From Bifidobacterium breve (GTDB lineage: Bacteria > Actinomycetota > Actinomycetes > S36-B12 > UBA5976), in NCBI GenBank assembly GCA_945866135.1, contig CAMBGF010000005.1, positions 1 to 40,839 on the forward strand: 40,839 nt of DNA. Direction: 5' to 3'. Both the position numbers and the translations under genes were made by a program. Each line of letters starts with the position of its first letter. Positions within the stretch are counted from its first letter, which is position 1. The notes under the pieces are model-generated. The model saw nothing but the letters and a program-made list of their open reading frames with translations. It made no database searches and was not told the origin of the DNA. Of the stretch, positions 17,100 to 25,801 are shown in pieces.

Positions 17100-17126
17100 T
17101 TGACCCGACGAATTCTTTTCGGGCAA
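17100..17126 (-). promoter_or_regulatory. Hairpin in the livK leader
   Basis: Stem TTG-CCCGA with CGGG-CAA partners: arms 17100-17108 and 17119-17126 pair over 8 bp with one bulged base and a 10-nt loop. It ends 15 nt before the livK ATG, next to the ribosome site, so it could affect translation initiation. No known riboswitch was recognised. Confidence 0.3.
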
Positions 17127-17248
17127 CTCCTAAAATAACCCATAAACTCCGGATCATTCATGGAAAATGCTCCAATGTCGCCAGGAGTTACGGGTTCGTT
17201 ACCTGAGTAATTTGGGACTTAGTCCCCCCATGCGAAGAATGCAGCGGG

Positions 17249-18748
17249 CTATCTTCGCCGTTTTTCCCGAATTCGTAGGTTAATCACTATCGGTGAGCCA
17301 ATAAAGCCAAATTCTTCTCGGAACCGCCGTTCTACAAATCGGCGATACCCAGCCTCCAGAAAACCTGAAGTAAAGAGGACAAAAACCGGAGGCGAGACGC
17401 TGGCCTGGGTGCCGAACATGATTTTTGGCTGCTTGCCGCTGCGCACTGGGTGCGGGTGACTTGCCACAATCTGCGCTAGGAAGGCATTCATGCGCCCAGT
17501 TGGCACTCGAGTCTCCCAACCTGCAATCGCAGATTTCAAGGCGGGTACTAGGCGATCCTTATGCCACCCAGTTTGGGCGCTGAAGTTGATTCGCGGGGCC
17601 CAAGCAACTTGAACTAAGTCGCGTTCAATTTCGCGCTCAAGGTAAAACCGACGTTCCTCATCGACAAGATCCCATTTATTAAATGCGATGACAAGTGCCC
17701 GACCAGATTCCACAACCATGGAAATGATTCGCAAATCTTGCTCTGTCATTGGTTCACTTGCATCAAGCAAGACGACTGCTACGTCAGCTTTATCAAGCGC
17801 AGATTTAGTTCGTAGGGTGGCGAAGTATTCATGGCCGGAAGCGTTCTTAGATTTACGTCTTATTCCTGCGGTATCTACCAAGATCCACTCTTCGCCATCC
17901 AACATGACCAGTTCATCAACTGGATCCACGGTAGTTCCCGCGACGCTATCTACTACTGCGCGTTTTTCGCCCGTTAACGCATTTAGCAAACTTGATTTTC
18001 CAACATTTGGCTTACCAAGAAGTGCCACTCGATGTGGTCCCCGCGGCCTGGCCAAACCCGATCCGTCTTCTGGAAATGCAGCCAGCACTACATCGAGTAA
18101 ATCTCCACTGCCACGTCCGTGTAATGCTGAAACTGTGTATGGCTCCCCTAGTCCAAGTGACCAAAGTCGGGTGGCTTCAAGTTCAGCGCGCTCATCATCA
18201 ACTTTGTTAGCCACCAAAATCACGGGCACTTTTGCTTGTCTTAGCACTCGCACAATCTGTTCGTCAGCATCGGTGGCGCCAACTGTTGCGTCTACGACAA
18301 AAACCACGACATCACTTGTGTTGATTGCAGCCTCAGCTTGCGCTGAAACCTGTGCGCTCATCCCAACAGCGTCGTATTCCCAGCCACCCGTATCAACAAC
18401 AATGAACGGTACGCCGCTCCATTCGGTTTCATATCGAACCCGATCCCGAGTAACACCAGGTGTGTCTTCAACTACAGCCTCGCGTCTGCCAATAATTCGA
18501 TTAACCAAAGTGGACTTACCAACGTTTGGTCGCCCGACTACGGCAACAATTGGAAGTGCACCTTTATCCTCAAATACTTCGTCAATCTCATCGGTTGGGA
18601 TCCCAAGTTGATCTAGTAATGCCGCGTATTCGGATTCACTTAAATCTTCCCAACGTTCGGGAATTTCAATAGTGTCGTCCAATTCAACAGCGTCACCAGC
18701 AACGTCATAGATAATCGTTTCGGCGTTTGGATCCAGGGAATTATCCAC
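17249..18748 (-). CDS. der: Der (EngA), tandem-GTPase ribosome assembly factor
   Basis: GTPase with two G domains that acts in 50S ribosomal subunit maturation (499 aa). G domain 1 has GRPNVGKST at 72-80, DTGG at 119-122 and NKVD at 181-184. G domain 2 has GKPNVGKSS at 245-253, DTAG at 292-295 and NKWD at 357-360. A KH-like C-terminal domain ends in a basic IREKRRR tail. An acidic extension of about 60 residues precedes the first G domain, as in several actinobacterial Der proteins. The GTG start lies 8 nt inside the cmk 3' end, so it is probably coupled to cmk. I cannot exclude a later start within the extension. Confidence 0.97.
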   Translation of the reverse strand: MDNSLDPNAETIIYDVAGDAVELDDTIEIPERWEDLSESEYAALLDQLGIPTDEIDEVFEDKGALPIVAVVGRPNVGKSTLVNRIIGRREAVVEDTPGVTRDRVRYETEWSGVPFIVVDTGGWEYDAVGMSAQVSAQAEAAINTSDVVVFVVDATVGATDADEQIVRVLRQAKVPVILVANKVDDERAELEATRLWSLGLGEPYTVSALHGRGSGDLLDVVLAAFPEDGSGLARPRGPHRVALLGKPNVGKSSLLNALTGEKRAVVDSVAGTTVDPVDELVMLDGEEWILVDTAGIRRKSKNASGHEYFATLRTKSALDKADVAVVLLDASEPMTEQDLRIISMVVESGRALVIAFNKWDLVDEERRFYLEREIERDLVQVAWAPRINFSAQTGWHKDRLVPALKSAIAGWETRVPTGRMNAFLAQIVASHPHPVRSGKQPKIMFGTQASVSPPVFVLFTSGFLEAGYRRFVERRFREEFGFIGSPIVINLRIREKRRR

Positions 18749-19406
18749 GGTAGGACCGCGCTAAATCAATGACTTGGATTATTACTTCGCTAAGTTCCAT
18801 ATAAGTAGTGTCAATAACTGTTGCGTCTTTGGCAATCTCAAGGGGTGACATGGCCCGCGTGGAATCTGCGTGATCTCGCTTTTCCATACTTGCATTCGTT
18901 TCGCTCATGTTTGCGCCCACTTCAATAGCGCGCCGTGCTGCCCGCGCTTGTGGATCGGCAGTGATAAAGAGTTTCACAGGTGCATCTGGCAGAACTACCG
19001 CGCAGATGTCGCGCCCTTCAACGACGATTCCTGAATGCGACTTTGCAACTATCTCGCGCTGTAAGGCAACCATTACTTGCCTTACTTGCGGAATAGCGCT
19101 AACTGCGCTGACTGCTTGTGTCACAACTTCGCCGCGAATGGGTTCGGATACATCGACTTCACCAACTTTTATTCCCGGCTCAGCTGGATCTGTGCTTGGC
19201 ACTACCACTGCGGAACTGACCAGATCGGCAATTTGCGCAGTGTTAAGTAGGTCAGCACCTTTACTTTGCACATACCAAGTTGCAGCGCGATACATGCTGC
19301 CAGTGTCTAGATATTCCAGCCCAAGTTCGGTGGCAACGGCCCTACAAACACTTGATTTTCCTGAACCACTAGGGCCATCTACGGCAATAACTAGGGGTTT
19401 GGACAT
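18741..19406 (-). CDS. cmk: Cytidylate kinase
   Basis: Phosphorylates CMP and dCMP with ATP in the cytoplasm (221 aa). The P-loop GPSGSGKSS is at 11-19, with LDTGSMYRA at about 34-42 in the NMP-binding region and [18 protein letters not shown] near 136-153. The ATG at 19406 has no Shine-Dalgarno sequence; TAGACT-GTATTT-ATG suggests a leaderless transcript. The 3' end overlaps der by 8 nt. The order cmk-der is conserved in actinobacteria. Confidence 0.96.
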   Translation of the reverse strand: MSKPLVIAVDGPSGSGKSSVCRAVATELGLEYLDTGSMYRAATWYVQSKGADLLNTAQIADLVSSAVVVPSTDPAEPGIKVGEVDVSEPIRGEVVTQAVSAVSAIPQVRQVMVALQREIVAKSHSGIVVEGRDICAVVLPDAPVKLFITADPQARAARRAIEVGANMSETNASMEKRDHADSTRAMSPLEIAKDATVIDTTYMELSEVIIQVIDLARSYRG

Positions 19407-19412
19407 AAATAC

Positions 19413-19418
19413 AGTCTA
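19413..19418 (-). promoter_or_regulatory. -10 box for leaderless cmk
   Basis: TAGACT lies 6 nt before the cmk ATG, inside the 25-nt gap after tyrA. The spacer GTATTT contains no ribosome site. Confidence 0.5.
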
Positions 19419-19431
19419 ACTGAGCCAACAC

Positions 19432-20484
19432 CTAGCCAATAACGACAAAATTGGCGCTTTCTAGAAGCGATAACAAAGTTGGTTTTGCGGCCAATGAAAC
19501 TGTTAGTTCAACTAATCCAGTTGGCTTACCAAGTGAATGATCAATGCGAACGTCCTCGAGATTGACTTGTGCTTTAGCTGCTTCGGTAAATACTCGAGCT
19601 AACTCACCTGGCTTATCGTCAAGTCGCACTGCAATCGTGGTTGTATTTTGATTCGCTACGCCGTGTTTTCCTGGCAACCTATCCCTGCCCTGCGCGCCGC
19701 GAATAAGTTTTTCAGTGATTTGGTCATCTTCTCCTGCAGTTAATGCAGCAGCAAAATCTAAAAGGCTATTTGCCACGTTAGTTACGCGCGTTGCGATGTA
19801 CTTAGAATTCTCACTCAAAATATCAGTCCATAAAAGTGCATCTGATCCAGCGATTCGGATAGTGTCTCTGATGCCTTGACCAGCCAATTCAATTTGGGAG
19901 AAGTCAGCATCCATTAACTCCCCTGCTAATACGGATGCAACTACTTGTGGGGTATGTGAAATTAGCGCAACTGCTTGATCATGCTCTTCATTCGTGCGAA
20001 GAATTACGAATGCACCCAACGACTCAACAAGTTCTCTAACTGTAGTAATTGCTTGCTCGCTAGTTATCGCACTTGTAGTTACCACCCAAGGACGATCCAA
20101 GAATAAGTTCCCTTGCGCACCTTGGGCTCCCGAAACTTCTCGCCCTGCCATTGGGTGACCGCCCACTAGGCGATCCCATTGCGTAAAACCCAATTTTTCA
20201 AGTTCTGTGAAAATGGAAACTTTGACACTTGCCACGTCAGTTAACACTGCTGTTGCGTGCTTCGCGGCGTACTCGAAAAATACTTTCGCAACACTTGCCG
20301 GAGGTGTCGCAACAATTACGAGCGAAATTTCTTCATTTTGGTAGACAGCAGCGCCGCTTACTTTAACTGCGGAATCTAGTGCACTGGCATCAATGTCAGC
20401 CAGAAATACACTTCTACCCTGCGCAGTAAGTCCTAACGCGATGGACGTACCAATTAATCCTGTGCCAACTATCAGTACAGCCAT
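19432..20484 (-). CDS. tyrA: Prephenate dehydrogenase with C-terminal ACT domain
   Basis: NAD(P)-dependent oxidative decarboxylation of prephenate (or arogenate) in tyrosine synthesis (350 aa). The Rossmann motif GTGLIG is at 7-12. GGHPMAGREVSG (about 110-121) holds the conserved catalytic-site His, and SHTPQVVAS lies near 178-186. An ACT domain at about 278-350 is a likely site of tyrosine feedback. It starts 2 nt after the aroH stop, so chorismate mutase and prephenate dehydrogenase are made together and catalyse consecutive steps. Confidence 0.95.
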   Translation of the reverse strand: MAVLIVGTGLIGTSIALGLTAQGRSVFLADIDASALDSAVKVSGAAVYQNEEISLVIVATPPASVAKVFFEYAAKHATAVLTDVASVKVSIFTELEKLGFTQWDRLVGGHPMAGREVSGAQGAQGNLFLDRPWVVTTSAITSEQAITTVRELVESLGAFVILRTNEEHDQAVALISHTPQVVASVLAGELMDADFSQIELAGQGIRDTIRIAGSDALLWTDILSENSKYIATRVTNVANSLLDFAAALTAGEDDQITEKLIRGAQGRDRLPGKHGVANQNTTTIAVRLDDKPGELARVFTEAAKAQVNLEDVRIDHSLGKPTGLVELTVSLAAKPTLLSLLESANFVVIG

Positions 20485-20486
20485 TA

Positions 20487-20849
20487 TTACTGCGCTATGT
20501 CTTTGCGAAGCGCCTCTGCGCCGCGCAAGTAAACGTGCTTTATTTCGCTGCGCGGACTGCTGGTCTGGACATGGAGCATGACTCTAATGACTTTTTCCAT
20601 CGCGCCGACTACATCGAGTTCTTGCGCGCAAATCAGTGGCACATCTGCCAACCCAATCCCGCGGGCCGCAGCAGCTGGAAAGGCACTATGCAAGTCTGGT
20701 GTTGCAGTGAAGAAGATGCTGACTAGATCTTCTAAGCCCACTTCATTGCGCGCCAAAATCTCGGAAAGCAATTCAGTAACTGCTTCCGCCATTTCTTGGG
20801 CATCGTCTTGCTGTAAGCAAGTAGCCCCACGAATTGCTCTAAAGTTCAC
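20487..20849 (-). CDS. aroH: Chorismate mutase, AroH type
   Basis: Monofunctional chorismate mutase (120 aa) of the Bacillus AroH fold, converting chorismate to prephenate. With the GTG start at 20849, the active-site residues of B. subtilis chorismate mutase fall at or within one position of their known numbers: Arg7 (AIRGA), Arg63, Glu77, Arg89, Tyr107 and Arg115. An alternative TTG at 20870 would add seven residues and overlap rluB. TAGGAT-TGGGATT-GTG puts a -10 box 7 nt upstream, and the TAG is the rluB stop codon. The product feeds TyrA, encoded 2 nt downstream. Confidence 0.94.
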   Translation of the reverse strand: MNFRAIRGATCLQQDDAQEMAEAVTELLSEILARNEVGLEDLVSIFFTATPDLHSAFPAAAARGIGLADVPLICAQELDVVGAMEKVIRVMLHVQTSSPRSEIKHVYLRGAEALRKDIAQ

Positions 20850-20856
20850 AATCCCA

Positions 20857-20862
20857 ATCCTA
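20857..20862 (-). promoter_or_regulatory. -10 box for leaderless aroH, built from the rluB stop codon
   Basis: TAGGAT lies 7 nt before the aroH GTG. Its TAG is the rluB stop (20860-20862). Confidence 0.4.
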
Positions 20863-21591
20863 GAGCCCAACTGCGTTATAAAGTTTCCCTAATTCTTTGT
20901 TCTCCAGCACTCTCAAGTTTCCAGACTTGAGATTACCCAGCGCGATCGGACCCACTTTAGTTCTAACTAGATCTACTACTGGGTACCCCATTTCGTCGAA
21001 GAGCCTTCGCAAAATTCGATTTCTACCCTCGTGTATAGAAATTTGAACCACAGTTTGATTTTTACCAGTTTCAAAAATTTTACAATCCGTCACAGCCACC
21101 GGGGTTCCCTCAATTAAGACGCCAGCCAGAATTTTTGCGATGTCTTCCTTAGTTACGTGACCTGTTAATCGAGCTAAATAAGTTTTCACTATGCCATGCG
21201 AAGGATGTCCCAGCCGCTGACTTAATTCACCATCATTTGTTAATAGCAGCAGTCCTTCTGTATCTGCATCAAGCCTGCCAACGTGGAACAAACGCTGTTC
21301 AAACTGCGCCACTAAGTCGCCGACACATTCTCGATTATGCTCATCCAGCATTGTCGTAATAACGCCGCGCGGTTTATTTAGAGCCACCACAATATGGCCA
21401 CTTGTTTGCGCGATTCTTACGCCATCAACATGAATAATGTCGACATCAGGATCCACTCGCGTGCCTAGCTCATCAGCGATCACGCCGTTTACGGTCACGC
21501 GATGAGTAGTAATAAACTCTTCGCATTTTCGGCGGGAGCCAAGTCCGGCGCTAGCCAGAACTTTTTGCAGTCTTATTCCAGAATCTGACAT
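20860..21591 (-). CDS. rluB: Ribosomal large-subunit pseudouridine synthase (RluB/RsuA family)
   Basis: Pseudouridine synthase (243 aa) of the RsuA/RluB/E/F family, probably modifying 23S rRNA; the exact uridine is not readable. The S4 RNA-binding domain is at about 6-50 (RLQKVLASAGLGSRRKCEE). The catalytic Asp108 sits in GRLDADTEG, followed by LLLLTNDGEL, and HEGRNRILRRLF lies near 190. The ATG at 21591 is preferred to a TTG one codon upstream. It lies 10 nt after scpB, in the conserved parA-scpA-scpB-rluB order. Confidence 0.92.
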   Translation of the reverse strand: MSDSGIRLQKVLASAGLGSRRKCEEFITTHRVTVNGVIADELGTRVDPDVDIIHVDGVRIAQTSGHIVVALNKPRGVITTMLDEHNRECVGDLVAQFEQRLFHVGRLDADTEGLLLLTNDGELSQRLGHPSHGIVKTYLARLTGHVTKEDIAKILAGVLIEGTPVAVTDCKIFETGKNQTVVQISIHEGRNRILRRLFDEMGYPVVDLVRTKVGPIALGNLKSGNLRVLENKELGKLYNAVGL

Positions 21592-21601
21592 CAAAGTTTT
21601 T

Positions 21602-22240
21602 CTAGTTATTGACTAAGTCAAGAACTTCTTCAACATTGTCTGGCATTGGCAAGTGCGCAGCAATTGGCGGCAGCTCCTCGAGTGACTTTAATCCCAGACG
21701 CTCTAGAAAATAATTAGTTGTGCGATACAAGTGCGCACCGGTCTCATGATCGTGTCCAGTTTCTTCGATCAAACCTCGGGTGACCAGAGTGCGCACCACA
21801 CCATCAACATTTACACCTCGAATAGCTGAGATTCTCGATCGTGTTACCGGTTGACGATATGCAACTACGGCCAGTGTTTCTAAACCTGCCTGAGAAAGCC
21901 TGCCGTGTTGGCCATCGAGAACAAAGCGCTCAACTACTTGGGCGCAGTTATCTCGCGTCCAAAATCTCCAACCACCAGCAAGTTCACGAAGATCAAAACC
22001 TCGCTCTTGAATTGCGTACTCCTGGGCCAAGTCATGCAACGTGGTAACGACAGCCTCTTGTGGCGTCCGAGTCAAAGTTGCCAATGTTGAGGAAGTCATG
22101 GGCTCTTCGGCCACCATAAGTAGCGCCTCTAAAGCTGCGCGCAACGAAGGTGCACCAAGTGATACCCCATCATCTGTTTCAACATCAGTTGCTGATTCAC
22201 CATCAATTAAGTCAAGGCTTTCTTCAGTCATTGGTGTCAT
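21602..22240 (-). CDS. scpB: ScpB, condensin accessory (kite) protein
   Basis: Winged-helix kite subunit that, with ScpA, bridges the SMC dimer during chromosome segregation (212 aa from 22240). Two winged-helix domains are visible; LSQAGLETLAVVAYRQPVTR and the ISAIRGVNVDGVVRTLVTRG segment are family hallmarks. The N-terminal ~30 residues are acidic and poorly conserved. Three ATGs compete (22258, 22240, 22231). I chose 22240 because AGGA lies 5 nt upstream. It overlaps scpA by 17 nt. Confidence 0.93.
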   Translation of the reverse strand: MTPMTEESLDLIDGESATDVETDDGVSLGAPSLRAALEALLMVAEEPMTSSTLATLTRTPQEAVVTTLHDLAQEYAIQERGFDLRELAGGWRFWTRDNCAQVVERFVLDGQHGRLSQAGLETLAVVAYRQPVTRSRISAIRGVNVDGVVRTLVTRGLIEETGHDHETGAHLYRTTNYFLERLGLKSLEELPPIAAHLPMPDNVEEVLDLVNN

Positions 22241-23144
22241 TACCTTCCTGTTCGTCATTAGTGCGGTCGTGGCTCTCGCCTAACTGATTTCGGAATTGCT
22301 CAATTTGCGTAGTCTCAAATTCATCAATGTCCCCAAGCGCATCGATGTCTATCTCATCATCACCAATCCAGCGAACATAAAGCTCCCCTAGTGGCGTTGG
22401 TTGGTCGAAAGTTACCAGGCCATCCCGGTAAATTTCAAGCAATGCTAAGAAGCGCGCAACTACTAATAGTGTCGTATCGCAATCTCGCGTCAACTGTTTA
22501 AACGAAGCTTGGCCAACCCGGCGTAAGCGCTCCACGATTATGGCCGCTTGCTCTCGAACCGAAACTCGAGCTGCGTGAATGTGTGCTACCGAAATAACGT
22601 CTGGGAGCTTAGGTTCCAGCGCTCTGGCGGCAAGATTTGCGAAGTCATCTGCGCTCATACCAAGTTCAACTTCAGGTAAAAGTTTGACGAATCTTTCATC
22701 TAGCCCAACTGCGCGCGGGTGCTGGCGCCCGGCAGTTGCGAGTAAATGCTTAAAGTCTGCTGACATCGCCTTGAATGCTCGATATTGAAGTAACCGAGCA
22801 AGTAACAAATCTCGCGCTTCCAAAATAGCAATGTCTTCTTCGTCTTCAACTTCGCCGCCTGGAATTAAGCGAGCAGCTTTCAAATCAAGCAAAGTTGCCG
22901 CGATAACTAAAAACTCAGTTGCTTCATCGAGCGTCCAATCCTCGCCACGGGCCTTTATGTAGCCAAGAAAATCATCAGTGACTTGATGCAGGGATAAAGC
23001 CGTAACATCAAGGCGATGTTTTGCGATGAGGGAAAGTAAGACATCAAATGGACCCGAGAATTCCTCGAGCGAAACTACAAATGATTCTGCGGTCTCTTCC
23101 AGTGCAGTGGTCTTAAGTTTCGGCTCGGCGGGCGCCGCAATCAT
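22224..23144 (-). CDS. scpA: ScpA, condensin kleisin subunit
   Basis: Kleisin subunit (306 aa) of the SMC-ScpAB condensin. The N-terminal SMC-binding part contains EFSGPFDVLLSLIAKHRLDV (about 28-47), diagnostic of ScpA. The C-terminal winged helix lies near 215-265. A 40-residue acidic tail ends the protein. Its ATG overlaps the parA TAA by one base (TAATG) and its 3' end overlaps scpB, so parA, scpA and scpB are translationally coupled. Confidence 0.95.
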   Translation of the reverse strand: MIAAPAEPKLKTTALEETAESFVVSLEEFSGPFDVLLSLIAKHRLDVTALSLHQVTDDFLGYIKARGEDWTLDEATEFLVIAATLLDLKAARLIPGGEVEDEEDIAILEARDLLLARLLQYRAFKAMSADFKHLLATAGRQHPRAVGLDERFVKLLPEVELGMSADDFANLAARALEPKLPDVISVAHIHAARVSVREQAAIIVERLRRVGQASFKQLTRDCDTTLLVVARFLALLEIYRDGLVTFDQPTPLGELYVRWIGDDEIDIDALGDIDEFETTQIEQFRNQLGESHDRTNDEQEGNDTND

Positions 23145-24130
23145 TACTTCGTAACCGAGCCTTGGGACTCAAGGCGTGCGACTAACTCCCATGCCAAATT
23201 GCGGTAATTTATCGCACCCGGGGAATTAGGTGCTTGCTCAATTATTGATACCCCAGCTTTTGTTGTTTCTGGGAACTTCACCGTACGACTGATTGTGGTG
23301 TGAAATACCGATTCGCCGAAAGCATCAAGTACTGCCTGAATAGTCTCGCGGGTGTGAAGCGTACGAGCGTCAACCATAGTTGGTAGGACGCCAGCAATTG
23401 TCAATCGGCTGTTGAGTCGCTCTTTCACTTTCGTAATTGTTTCGCGCAACATCTCGACGCCGCGGAGTGCAAAGAACTCACATTCCATAGGTATTACAAC
23501 GCCATCAGCTGCTGTTAAAGCATTGACAGTCAGCAGACCAAGTGAAGGCTGGCAATCGATCAAAATGTAATCATAGTTTGGTCGCACAGATTCAAATGCC
23601 CGGTCAAGTGCATACTCGCGCGCTACTTCGCCGGCCAGTCGTAATTCGGCCGCGCTTAATTGAATGTTCGCCGGAAGTAAGTCAAGTCCCGCAATAGAAG
23701 TTTTCATTACGACATCAGTTGCTGGCGAGGTGTTTGAATCCATCAACATGTCGTACACCGTCTTGGCGCCTCCTAGATCATCCGGATTCACACCCAGACC
23801 AATAGACAACGAGCCCTGGGGATCCATGTCGACCATAAGAACTCTGCGACCGGCCTCAGCAAGGGCGGCACCTAAATTGATTGTGGTTGTGGTTTTACCA
23901 ACACCACCTTTTTGATTTGTCATCGCAATTACATAAGCAGGACCGTGTGTGGCTAACGGAGCTGGCGCACGAAAAGTTGGCAGTGGGCGTCCCGTCAAAC
24001 CAATTACTACTCCAGCGGCAGTGTTAGAAACAATAGGCGTAACGGTCGATGAAGGCTCGGGAGCAATCGAAGTATGTCGGGGCAAAACTTGATCAGAAAT
24101 GTTTTGCTCCTGTGGAATTGGAACTGTCAT
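23144..24130 (-). CDS. ParA/Soj-like chromosome partitioning ATPase
   Basis: MinD/ParA-type ATPase (328 aa). The deviant Walker A KGGVGKTT is at 74-81, MVDMDPQGS at about 99-107 and the IDCQPSLG Walker B region near 190. A Pro/Thr-rich low-complexity leader of about 60 residues precedes the ATPase. No parB gene or parS site is nearby, so this is the second ParA kept next to scpA/scpB in actinobacteria rather than the origin-linked ParA. AAGGG lies about 5 nt before the ATG. The 158 nt upstream, after xerD, hold no recognisable element. Confidence 0.94.
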   Translation of the reverse strand: MTVPIPQEQNISDQVLPRHTSIAPEPSSTVTPIVSNTAAGVVIGLTGRPLPTFRAPAPLATHGPAYVIAMTNQKGGVGKTTTTINLGAALAEAGRRVLMVDMDPQGSLSIGLGVNPDDLGGAKTVYDMLMDSNTSPATDVVMKTSIAGLDLLPANIQLSAAELRLAGEVAREYALDRAFESVRPNYDYILIDCQPSLGLLTVNALTAADGVVIPMECEFFALRGVEMLRETITKVKERLNSRLTIAGVLPTMVDARTLHTRETIQAVLDAFGESVFHTTISRTVKFPETTKAGVSIIEQAPNSPGAINYRNLAWELVARLESQGSVTK

Positions 24131-24288
24131 GATTACCCTTCCCAGCGCAGGTTCTAGCGTACAAACAAGATTTCTTCAGATCCGAGACATTTTCATCGCT
24201 GAGGAAGTTACGACAACCCTAGGTTAAGCCCTTTATCCCGCAAACACTGGGATCTACTGAGTAATTTAACAAGGTGTGGCGCGCTAAA

Positions 24289-25254
24289 TCAGCCCTTGGC
24301 ACGCGGGTGCGAGGTGGCATAAACCTCGCGAAGTTGATCAACGGTAACCATGGTGTAAATCTGCGTTGTGGTAACCGAAGCATGACCCAAAAGTTCCTGG
24401 ACCACACGAACATCCGCCCCGTTTTCAAGTAAATGCGTGGCAAACGAGTGCCGCATAGTGTGCGGGGAAACTTTGCCAGCTAAGCCCGCGCGGCTGGCAA
24501 TTTCCTGCAAAATCGTCCAGACGCTTTGCCGGGAAAGCCTTCCGCCACGAGCATTTAGGAATAGGGCTTGGTCTGCCTTACCTTTTGCGGCTAGTACTGG
24601 TCTAGCACGAACCAAATATCTTTCAAGGGCGCTCAATGCATGAGATCCAACAGGAACTAGGCGTTCTTTACCCCCCTTGCCACGCAACCGCAAGATTGGC
24701 ACGTCAGGGCTCAGATTCGATCCAGCATCCAGATCAAGATCAATTAGCTCCGATATTCGGGCGCCGGTGCCATAAAGCAATTCCAAAAGTGCCTGGTCGC
24801 GCATCAGCAAAACCGGCAAGTCACCTTTACTATTTACCCCCACCTCAGCCAGCAGTTTCTCGATATCAGCAAAACTCAAAGCCTTAGGTAGACGTTTAGT
24901 TATTCCTGGAGGTTTCACTGATCTAGCGGGATCTGTCGTTGTGATGCCCTCTTTGACTAAAAATGAATGCAACCCACGAACTGCGATAACAGTTCTTGCT
25001 GCCGAGGTCGCAGCTAACGCAGGATGCGCCGAATCACCAAGGCGCAGTGCAACTAAAAAGTCTGAAACCTGTTCTGGGGTGACTTCAACAAATGAAAGCT
25101 TCCCCTTTTCCTCGAGAAAATCCCCGTACCGGGCTAAATCCCGGCGATACGCCGACATCGAGTTCTTGGCTAAACCGCGCTCGATCAACAAATGATCTAG
25201 ATAACCAGAAATGTGCCGACGAATTTGGCTGATTGCCGGCTGCGAGTTGGTCAC
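24289..25254 (-). CDS. xerD: XerD tyrosine recombinase
   Basis: Site-specific recombinase (321 aa) that with XerC resolves chromosome dimers at dif. All six catalytic residues are seen: Arg166 (GARISE), Lys193 (GKGGKER), His265 and Arg268 (PHTMRH), His291 (LLGH) and Tyr300 (QIYT). Spacings from Lys to Tyr equal those of E. coli XerD. The N-terminal SAM-like core-binding domain spans about 10-110. Its place upstream of parA-scpAB is the standard chromosomal one, so it is not a phage integrase. The GTG start has TAAGTT 6 nt upstream and only a distant AGG. Confidence 0.95.
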   Translation of the reverse strand: MTNSQPAISQIRRHISGYLDHLLIERGLAKNSMSAYRRDLARYGDFLEEKGKLSFVEVTPEQVSDFLVALRLGDSAHPALAATSAARTVIAVRGLHSFLVKEGITTTDPARSVKPPGITKRLPKALSFADIEKLLAEVGVNSKGDLPVLLMRDQALLELLYGTGARISELIDLDLDAGSNLSPDVPILRLRGKGGKERLVPVGSHALSALERYLVRARPVLAAKGKADQALFLNARGGRLSRQSVWTILQEIASRAGLAGKVSPHTMRHSFATHLLENGADVRVVQELLGHASVTTTQIYTMVTVDQLREVYATSHPRAKG

Positions 25255-25260
25255 ACTAAG

Positions 25261-25266
25261 AACTTA
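25261..25266 (-). promoter_or_regulatory. -10 box for leaderless xerD
   Basis: TAAGTT-CTTAGT-GTG, 6 nt before the start. A second candidate promoter lies just upstream. Confidence 0.4.
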
Positions 25267-25275
25267 CCTGACATA

Positions 25276-25305
25276 ACTATAAAAAGTAGGAACTAGCACA
25301 CGCAA
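25276..25305 (-). promoter_or_regulatory. Alternative xerD promoter
   Basis: -35 TTGCGT (25300-25305), 18-nt spacer, -10 TATAGT (25276-25281, five of six consensus bases). It would give a leader of about 15 nt. Confidence 0.4.
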
Positions 25306-25320
25306 AAAATCAAACAGTGA

Positions 25321-25656
25321 CTAAATTTTTGCGAACTCGTTACGTCGCGCGATCATTACTTCGCGTCTTGCTACTTCTTGGCTTACACCTAAGAGCAATG
25401 TTGAAAGAGGCGTATCAAGGGCGCCGCATACTGCTGCAAGCAATTCAGAGGAAGCTTCCTTTTGCCCGCGCTCAAGCTCCGAAAGGTAACCAAGTGATAC
25501 TTGGGCATCTCGAGAAACATCGCGCAAGGTGCGCGATTGTTCAGTGCGGCGGCGGCGCAACTCTTCACCAATTACTTGGCGCATTAAAATCATCTTCTTG
25601 CCAGAATTTGCAGACTGCGCAGCTGGATCAGAGATTTTGAATGTGTGTGTCAGCAT
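25321..25656 (-). CDS. clgR: ClgR-like XRE-family transcriptional regulator
   Basis: Helix-turn-helix regulator of the ClgR/PopR group, which in actinobacteria activates clp protease and other stress genes. From the ATG at 25656 it has 111 aa. The HTH lies at about 30-83, with [18 protein letters not shown] and the ClgR hallmark [24 protein letters not shown] stands 7 nt upstream of 25656, the best ribosome site in the window. An in-frame ATG at 25722 would give 133 aa and lies 7 nt after TAAAAT, the spacing of a leaderless start. Its position after pgsA-cinA is the conserved clgR locus. Recognition is by sequence and context; targets are unknown. Confidence 0.9.
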   Translation of the reverse strand: MLTHTFKISDPAAQSANSGKKMILMRQVIGEELRRRRTEQSRTLRDVSRDAQVSLGYLSELERGQKEASSELLAAVCGALDTPLSTLLLGVSQEVARREVMIARRNEFAKI

Positions 25657-25663
25657 TGGGGCA

Positions 25664-25668
25664 CCTCC
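25664..25668 (-). promoter_or_regulatory. Ribosome binding site of clgR (start at 25656)
   Basis: GGAGG, 7 nt before the ATG, supports the internal start over the upstream in-frame ATG. Confidence 0.65.
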
Positions 25669-25676
25669 AGTTTGCA

Positions 25677-25704
25677 GCGTTAAGTTTTGCGGCGTTAAGT
25701 TTTG
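25677..25704 (-). repeat. Two 13-nt direct repeats upstream of clgR
   Basis: CAAAACTTAACGC occurs twice (25677-25689 and 25692-25704) with a period of 15 nt. If translated from 25722 it encodes a repeated QNLT. It may be an operator or a coding duplication. Confidence 0.5.
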
Positions 25705-25729
25705 GTTCATTGTGCTTTCCATACCTTTG

Positions 25730-25738
25730 ATTTTATCA
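25730..25738 (-). promoter_or_regulatory. Extended -10 promoter of clgR
   Basis: TGATAAAAT: -10 TAAAAT (25730-25735) with the TGN extension. The expected transcription start is at or next to the ATG at 25722. Confidence 0.6.
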
Positions 25739-25801
25739 TCAATCCACTGTTTATGACTTCTGGGCGATTATGCCCGCTGCTGGACCCGTTAAACCTATTG
25801 G

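Noticed and set aside
17688-18611. A 307-codon plus-strand open frame antisense to der
   Set aside because: It lies wholly opposite der, whose two G domains are complete. The translation is Ser/Thr-rich, as expected of a shadow frame, and no ribosome site or family motif is seen.
23144-24130. ParA as part of a plasmid partition system or the origin-linked parAB locus
   Set aside because: No parB, no parS-like TGTTTCACGTGAAACA, and the scpA/scpB context is the standard second ParA locus.
24235-24253. ATCCC...GGGAT hairpin between xerD and parA as a terminator
   Set aside because: A 5-bp stem with a 9-nt loop and no T tract on the minus strand.
24289-25254. Tyrosine recombinase as a sign of an integrated phage or genomic island
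   Set aside because: All features match chromosomal XerD, it lies next to parA-scpAB, and no att repeats or phage genes are present.
25762-25775. GGGC-ATAATC-GCCC hairpin after cinA as a terminator or ClgR operator
   Set aside because: Four base pairs only, no T tract, and it does not match the known ClgR consensus (CGC-N5-GCG type).
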